Shown here: positions 60,299 through 64,000 of the stretch, piece by piece
How the letters are laid out: each line of letters starts with the position of its first letter
Position numbering within the stretch: position 1 is the first letter of the stretch
Assembly (NCBI GenBank): GCA_947498845.1
Contig: CANMLX010000001.1
Span: 124,001 to 188,000, forward strand
Direction of reading: 5' to 3'
From: an uncultured Flavobacteriaceae bacterium
GTDB taxonomy: Bacteria; Bacteroidota; Bacteroidia; Flavobacteriales; Flavobacteriaceae
Length of the DNA: 64,000 bases
Translations under genes and position numbers: made by a program
Notes under the pieces: model-generated
What the model was told of the DNA's origin: nothing
Databases searched by the model: none
The model's input: only the letters and a program-made list of their open reading frames with translations

Positions 60299-60450
60299 GC
60301 CCCCTAACCCCCAAAGGGGGAACTAGCAAGTTTGCTAATAATAAATAAAAAAGTCCTATAAGATTTAAAAGTTTTATAGCTAGGAATAAAAGTTAAACTA
60401 AAAATTACCCAGTAAAGAGCTCCTCCCCTTTGGGAGGTCGGGAGGGGAAA
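60299..60450 (+). repeat. paired-hairpin element filling the cysN-sulfite reductase gap
   Basis: The element begins directly after the cysN stop: GCCCCCTAACCCCC-AAA-GGGGG (stem 60308-60320), then TAGCAA-GT-TTGCTA (60324-60337). After a ~85-bp AT-rich core it ends with CCTCCC-CTTT-GGGAGG (60422-60437) and GGAGGGGAAA directly before the ATG at 60451. Left and right arms are inverted copies. GGAGG at 60441 lies 5 nt before the ATG, ideal Shine-Dalgarno spacing. Confidence 0.78.
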
Positions 60451-62544
60451 ATGAAAAGTTTTGAAACAGAAATAGAAAATCCAATTGTAGAAAAAGACAT
60501 TATCGAGTTAGCTAATAAAATCGAAATGTTTCACAATGGAAAAATAGATGAAGAAAAATTTAGAAGTCTTCGTTTAGCACGTGGTGTATATGGGCAAAGG
60601 CAAGAAGGCGTGCAAATGATTCGTATTAAGATTCCTTACGGAAAATTAAAGAGTAATCAATTACGAAGAATTTCTGAAGTGTCTGATGAATATTCAAGAG
60701 GACGTTTGCATATTACAACACGCCAGGATATCCAGATTCACTATGTAGATCTAAATAGAACACCAGAACTTTGGGCAGAATTAGAGCGCGACGATGTAAC
60801 ACTTCGTGAAGCATGTGGTAACGTGGTAAGAAACGTGACCGCTTCTGAAACTGCAGGAATCGATGTAAACGAACCTTTTGATGTGTCTCCTTACGCAGAT
60901 GCCTTATATAAGTTTTTCTTACGTAACCCAATCTGTCAAGAAATGGGACGTAAGTTTAAAGTGTCTTTTTCATCTACAGATGAAGATACAGGATTATCTT
61001 ACTTACATGATATAGGATATATAGCAAAAATTAAGGACGGCGTTCGTGGTTTTAAAGTAATGGTAGCAGGAGGGTTAGGATCGCAGCCACGTCATGCAGA
61101 TGTGCTATATGATTTTGTTGAGACAGATAAAATCATCCCAATAATGGAAGGTATTTTAAGAGTTTTTGATCGTCATGGAGAACGTAAGAGTCGTGCTAAG
61201 GCGAGAATGAAATTCTTATTAAAAGATATCGGATTAGAAGCTTTTAAAACATTAATAGCCCAAGAACAAGAAGCAATTGAGTTTAAAAGTGTCTCTATAG
61301 ATGCAGATGCTTATATCGCTTCAACACCAGTTTCGGTAGAAGTGCCCCAAGTAGAGATAAAAGATCAGGAAGCATTTAATTTATGGAAATCAACAAACTT
61401 GATTCCTCAAAAGCAAGATGGCTATGTCGCTATAGGAATCAAGGTTTTACTTGGAGATTTCTATACAGATAAAGCCCGTTTACTGGCTAAATTGGTAGAC
61501 GATTATGCAGCAGGAGAAGTACGTTTAACATTACGCCAAAACATAGTAATTCCTTTTGTTAAAGAGGATCTAATACCATTTTTCTATGTACAATTAGAAA
61601 AATTAGGCTTTGTAGAAGCGGGTTATAATAAAGCCGTAGATATTACAGCATGTCCAGGTACAGATACGTGTAACTTAGGTATAGCAAGTAGTACAGGGAT
61701 TTCAGAAGAACTAGAAAGAGTCATTAAAACAGAATACCCACAATATTTAAAAAAGGACGATTTAGTTATTAAAATAAGTGGCTGTATGAATGCCTGTGGG
61801 CAACACAATATGGCAAATATTGGTTTCCAAGGCATGACTGTAAGAACTAAAGATAAATTAGTAGCGCCTGCATTACAAGTGTTATTAGGCGGAGGAAATC
61901 AAGGTGATGGAAATGCCACTTTTGCAGACAAAGTAGTAAAAGTACCAAGTAGAAGAGGACCTGAAGCATTACGAAGAATTTTAAACGATTATGAAGCTAA
62001 TGCTAACGGAAAACAGTTTGTAGAATATTACCAAGAAAAAGGAGAAAAATACTTTTACGATTTCTTAAATGATTTACAAGATGCAACTAATTTAACTCAA
62101 GAAGATTTTATTGATTGGGGAGAAGAAGAAAAGTATGTAAAAGCCATTGGAGTAGGAGAGTGTGCAGGTGTTGTTATAGATTTAATTGCAACATTATTCT
62201 TTGAAAGCGAAGAAAAAATTGAAAATGCTAAGACTTCTTTTGAAGATGGTGTCTATTCAGGAGCGATTTACTTAGCATACCAATCATTGGTTAATTCTGC
62301 GAAAGCGTTATTATTAGCTGAGAATAAAAAGACGAATACGCATGCTGGTATAATATCTCAGTTTGATGAACTATTTGTTGCAAGTGGAAGAATTGATTTA
62401 GGGACATCTTTTTCAGAATTGATTTACCAAATCAACAAGAATGCACCAACTAAAGAATTTGCCTTAAATTATATATCTAGTGCAGATAAATTTTTAGAAG
62501 CAGTAAGAGCTTTTAGAGAAGTTGAGCAAAGTAAACAAAATTAA
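60451..62544 (+). CDS. siroheme-dependent sulfite (nitrite) reductase with C-terminal HEPN domain
   Basis: A 697-residue one-subunit reductase that turns sulfite into sulfide. Two half-repeats of the nitrite/sulfite reductase fold are seen (GRLHITTRQDIQIHYVD; EVRLTLRQNIVIPFV). The siroheme/[4Fe-4S] ligands are Cys401, Cys407 (CPGTDTC) and Cys445, Cys449 (CMNAC). From about residue 575 a helical HEPN-like domain follows (AGVVIDLIATLFFESEEKIE, SGAIYLAYQSLVNSAKALLL), absent from ordinary CysI. No flavoprotein CysJ is present, so ferredoxin is the likely donor. The start is the ATG at 60451 behind a strong GGAGG. Sulfite rather than nitrite is chosen from the cys context. Confidence 0.92.
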   Translation: MKSFETEIENPIVEKDIIELANKIEMFHNGKIDEEKFRSLRLARGVYGQRQEGVQMIRIKIPYGKLKSNQLRRISEVSDEYSRGRLHITTRQDIQIHYVDLNRTPELWAELERDDVTLREACGNVVRNVTASETAGIDVNEPFDVSPYADALYKFFLRNPICQEMGRKFKVSFSSTDEDTGLSYLHDIGYIAKIKDGVRGFKVMVAGGLGSQPRHADVLYDFVETDKIIPIMEGILRVFDRHGERKSRAKARMKFLLKDIGLEAFKTLIAQEQEAIEFKSVSIDADAYIASTPVSVEVPQVEIKDQEAFNLWKSTNLIPQKQDGYVAIGIKVLLGDFYTDKARLLAKLVDDYAAGEVRLTLRQNIVIPFVKEDLIPFFYVQLEKLGFVEAGYNKAVDITACPGTDTCNLGIASSTGISEELERVIKTEYPQYLKKDDLVIKISGCMNACGQHNMANIGFQGMTVRTKDKLVAPALQVLLGGGNQGDGNATFADKVVKVPSRRGPEALRRILNDYEANANGKQFVEYYQEKGEKYFYDFLNDLQDATNLTQEDFIDWGEEEKYVKAIGVGECAGVVIDLIATLFFESEEKIENAKTSFEDGVYSGAIYLAYQSLVNSAKALLLAENKKTNTHAGIISQFDELFVASGRIDLGTSFSELIYQINKNAPTKEFALNYISSADKFLEAVRAFREVEQSKQN

Positions 62545-62561
62545 GAGAGGTATATTATAAA

Positions 62562-63323
62562 ATGAGTTTTAAAACCCCAATATTAACCGTTGTAGGTGCA
62601 GGACCTGGAGATGAGGACTTAATCACACTCAAAGCCATTAAAGCCATTGAGTCTGCCGATGTGATTCTTTATGATGCACTTATTAACGCATCTTTACTAA
62701 ACTATGCTAAAGAAGATGCGGAGCTAATTTTTGTAGGGAAACGTAAAGGGTGTTATGCATTTCAACAAGAGCAAATAAATGAGCTTATTGTTACTAAAGC
62801 CAAAGAGAAAGGGCATGTGGTACGTTTAAAAGGTGGTGATCCATTTATTTTTGGTCGTGGAGCAGAGGAAATAGATTATGTAAGGCAATTTGGTTTAGAA
62901 ACCTATATGGTGCCTGGAATATCATCGTCGGTAGCAGTGCCAGCATATCAAGGCATTCCGTTAACAAAGCGTGGTGCATCAGAAAGTTTTTGGGTCATTA
63001 CAGGAACAACAAAAAAGCATCAGTTATCAGGAGATGTGGCTTTAGCAGCAAAATCGACCGCAACAGTGGTGATTTTAATGGGGATGAGTAAACTAGGAGA
63101 AATTGTCAAGATTTTTTCAGAAGAAAATAAGCAAGATATGCCTGTGGCTATCATTCAAAATGGAACAAGAGAAAATGAAAATGTAGGCATAGGTACCATT
63201 CAAACTATAGGAAAAATTGTAGAAGAAAAACAATTGGCCAATCCAGCTATAATTGTTATTGGAGAAGTGGTTAAAGAACGCGCGGTTTTAAGTACTATTT
63301 ATAGTGAAGTTGCTGAAAAGTAA
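62562..63323 (+). CDS. cobA: uroporphyrinogen-III C-methyltransferase (SUMT)
   Basis: A 253-residue SAM-dependent enzyme that methylates uroporphyrinogen III twice to precorrin-2, the first step to siroheme for the sulfite reductase upstream. Signatures are VVGAGPGDEDLITLKA (about 8-23), ADVILYDALIN, VRLKGGDPFIFGRGAEE (about 88-104) and VPGISSSVAVPAYQGIPLTKRG. Length is that of stand-alone SUMT, not the CysG fusion. It lies 17 bp after the reductase (with AGAGAGG upstream) and 3 bp before the dehydrogenase gene. Confidence 0.96.
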   Translation: MSFKTPILTVVGAGPGDEDLITLKAIKAIESADVILYDALINASLLNYAKEDAELIFVGKRKGCYAFQQEQINELIVTKAKEKGHVVRLKGGDPFIFGRGAEEIDYVRQFGLETYMVPGISSSVAVPAYQGIPLTKRGASESFWVITGTTKKHQLSGDVALAAKSTATVVILMGMSKLGEIVKIFSEENKQDMPVAIIQNGTRENENVGIGTIQTIGKIVEEKQLANPAIIVIGEVVKERAVLSTIYSEVAEK

Positions 63324-63326
63324 TTT

Positions 63327-63968
63327 ATGAAAGCAGAAACAGAACATATAAAGAATACGAGTGAGCAAGCGCCCCCTTTGGGGGGTGGGGAGAGAAATAA
63401 TTTATATCCTATATTCCTAAAAACAAAAAGTTTAAATGTTCTTATTGTAGGAGGAGGTAATGTTGCGGAAGAAAAGTTAACCTTTTTATTGAAGTCCAGT
63501 CCAGATGCTCATGTAACTATGGTGTCGCCTATGTTTAGAGAAGGGACAAAGACATTAGCAAAAAAAAGCTGTGTTACTTTAGTTGAAGATACGTATAAAA
63601 AAAAGTATTTAAAAGGAAAGCATATGGTTGTAGCAACCACCGATGTACCAAAAGTAAACGTGCAAGTCTGGAAAGATTGTAGAGCAGAGGCAAAACTAGT
63701 AAATGTAGCAGATAACCCACCATATTGCGATTTTTATATGGGAGGTATAGTGACCAAAGGCAATGTTAAAGTAGCTATATCAACAAATGGAAAATCACCA
63801 ACAACAGCTAAGCGTTTGCGACAATTTTTTGAGGATGTAATCCCAGACAATGTAGACGATTTGGTAAAGAATTTAAACGAATATAGGAAAACTATAAAAG
63901 GTGATTTCGAAGAAAAAGTAGAAACACTAAACGCGTTTACTAAAGGATTAATAGAAAAAAAGAATTAA
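63327..63968 (+). CDS. precorrin-2 dehydrogenase / sirohydrochlorin ferrochelatase
   Basis: A 213-residue Met8/SirC/CysG-N-type protein that oxidises precorrin-2 with NAD and may insert iron to finish siroheme. The NAD site is LNVLIVGGGNVAEEKLTFLL (about 36-55); NVADNPPYCDFYMGGIVTKGNVKVAIS is the dimer/active-site block. Relatives begin near NNLYPIFLK; here about 25 extra residues precede it, among them APPLGGGER, encoded by a repeat arm (63370-63396). The start is the ATG at 63327, 3 bp after cobA; no ATG occurs between the repeat and NNLYPIF. Confidence 0.92.
   Translation: MKAETEHIKNTSEQAPPLGGGERNNLYPIFLKTKSLNVLIVGGGNVAEEKLTFLLKSSPDAHVTMVSPMFREGTKTLAKKSCVTLVEDTYKKKYLKGKHMVVATTDVPKVNVQVWKDCRAEAKLVNVADNPPYCDFYMGGIVTKGNVKVAISTNGKSPTTAKRLRQFFEDVIPDNVDDLVKNLNEYRKTIKGDFEEKVETLNAFTKGLIEKKN
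63370..63396 (+). repeat. single repeat arm inside the precorrin-2 dehydrogenase gene
   Basis: CGCCCCCTTTGGGGGG then TGGGGAGAG, the same layout as the right arms at 59019-59050 and 60420-60450 (pyrimidine stem, TTT loop, purine stem, GGGGAGRG). Here it is translated in frame as APPLGGGER. Confidence 0.7.
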
Positions 63969-64000
63969 TATATAAACTAGCCTTAAGGGCAAATGTAAGA

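Noticed and set aside
60430..60450. Longer sulfite reductase starting MGGREGK
   Set aside because: The upstream codon is a TTG inside the repeat hairpin; the ATG at 60451 has an ideally spaced GGAGG.
1..64000. CRISPR array, defence island, prophage, tRNA or rRNA genes
   Set aside because: I looked on both strands for regularly spaced repeats, integrase-like proteins and cloverleaf or rRNA words and found none; all large ORFs are metabolic or housekeeping genes.

Overview
This is an AT-rich window of a Gram-negative Bacteroidota chromosome, almost certainly from the family Flavobacteriaceae. The evidence is a TonB receptor with an N-terminal carboxypeptidase-like domain, surface lipoproteins with an acidic stretch after the lipobox, DUF4270, DUF3078 and DUF2480 proteins, promoters of the TAnnTTTG type, mostly weak ribosome-binding sites, and a eukaryotic-like isoleucyl-tRNA synthetase. 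Nearly every gene is housekeeping or core metabolism. I saw no phage, CRISPR array, tRNA, rRNA or complete insertion sequence.

Layout. (1) Positions 1-9927, minus strand: a SUF iron-sulfur assembly cluster in the order sufA, sufB, unknown lipoprotein, sufC, sufD, sufS, unknown exported protein, sufE, sufT-like, DUF2480, DUF3078. It is interrupted by two broken genes with in-frame stops. Two near-identical copies of a ~162-bp element with inverted ends lie at 2488 and 10161. (2) 10396-14391: sucB and sucA of the 2-oxoglutarate dehydrogenase complex. (3) 14631-19025: a TonB-dependent receptor and an SGNH-hydrolase lipoprotein, probably an outer-membrane pair. (4) 19246-23720: a degenerate glycogen-synthase-like protein, a DUF4270 lipoprotein and glmS. 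Divergent to it, panC, panD and a UPF0104 membrane protein run to 26009. (5) 26088-28851: a hydrolase-fold protein without its serine nucleophile, radA, and a small secreted-protein ORF without a normal start codon. (6) 28872-38644: a hybrid histidine kinase, a membrane-anchored EEP-family protein, ileS, a DksA-like regulator, lspA, and a response regulator with a PAS kinase. (7) 38720-41180: 5-formyl-THF cyclo-ligase, an AstE/aspartoacylase-like protein and RimK. Then uvrC and a patatin-barrel protein follow on the plus strand. (8) 45517-56324: nitrogen assimilation, with two ammonium transporters, PII, an outer-membrane porin-like protein and glutamate synthase gltBD. (9) 56425-63968: an Rrf2 regulator, then an assimilatory sulfate reduction and siroheme operon (DUF2061, cysH, cysD, cysN, sulfite reductase with HEPN tail, cobA/SUMT, precorrin-2 dehydrogenase).

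The themes connect. Sulfate reduction (9) provides cysteine, whose sulfur SufS and SufE mobilise for clusters in (1). GltB, GltD and the sulfite reductase are themselves Fe-S enzymes. 2-oxoglutarate from the cycle in (2) is both the carbon acceptor for GltBD and the usual signal read by PII.

The most unusual material is not a new operon but structure between and inside genes. Two GC-rich paired-hairpin elements fill exactly the gaps between stop and start codons of cysD/cysN and cysN/sulfite reductase and carry the Shine-Dalgarno-like sequence. One arm of the same family is translated inside the precorrin-2 dehydrogenase gene. There are also two or three recently broken small genes and two conserved-looking enzymes that lack catalytic motifs.
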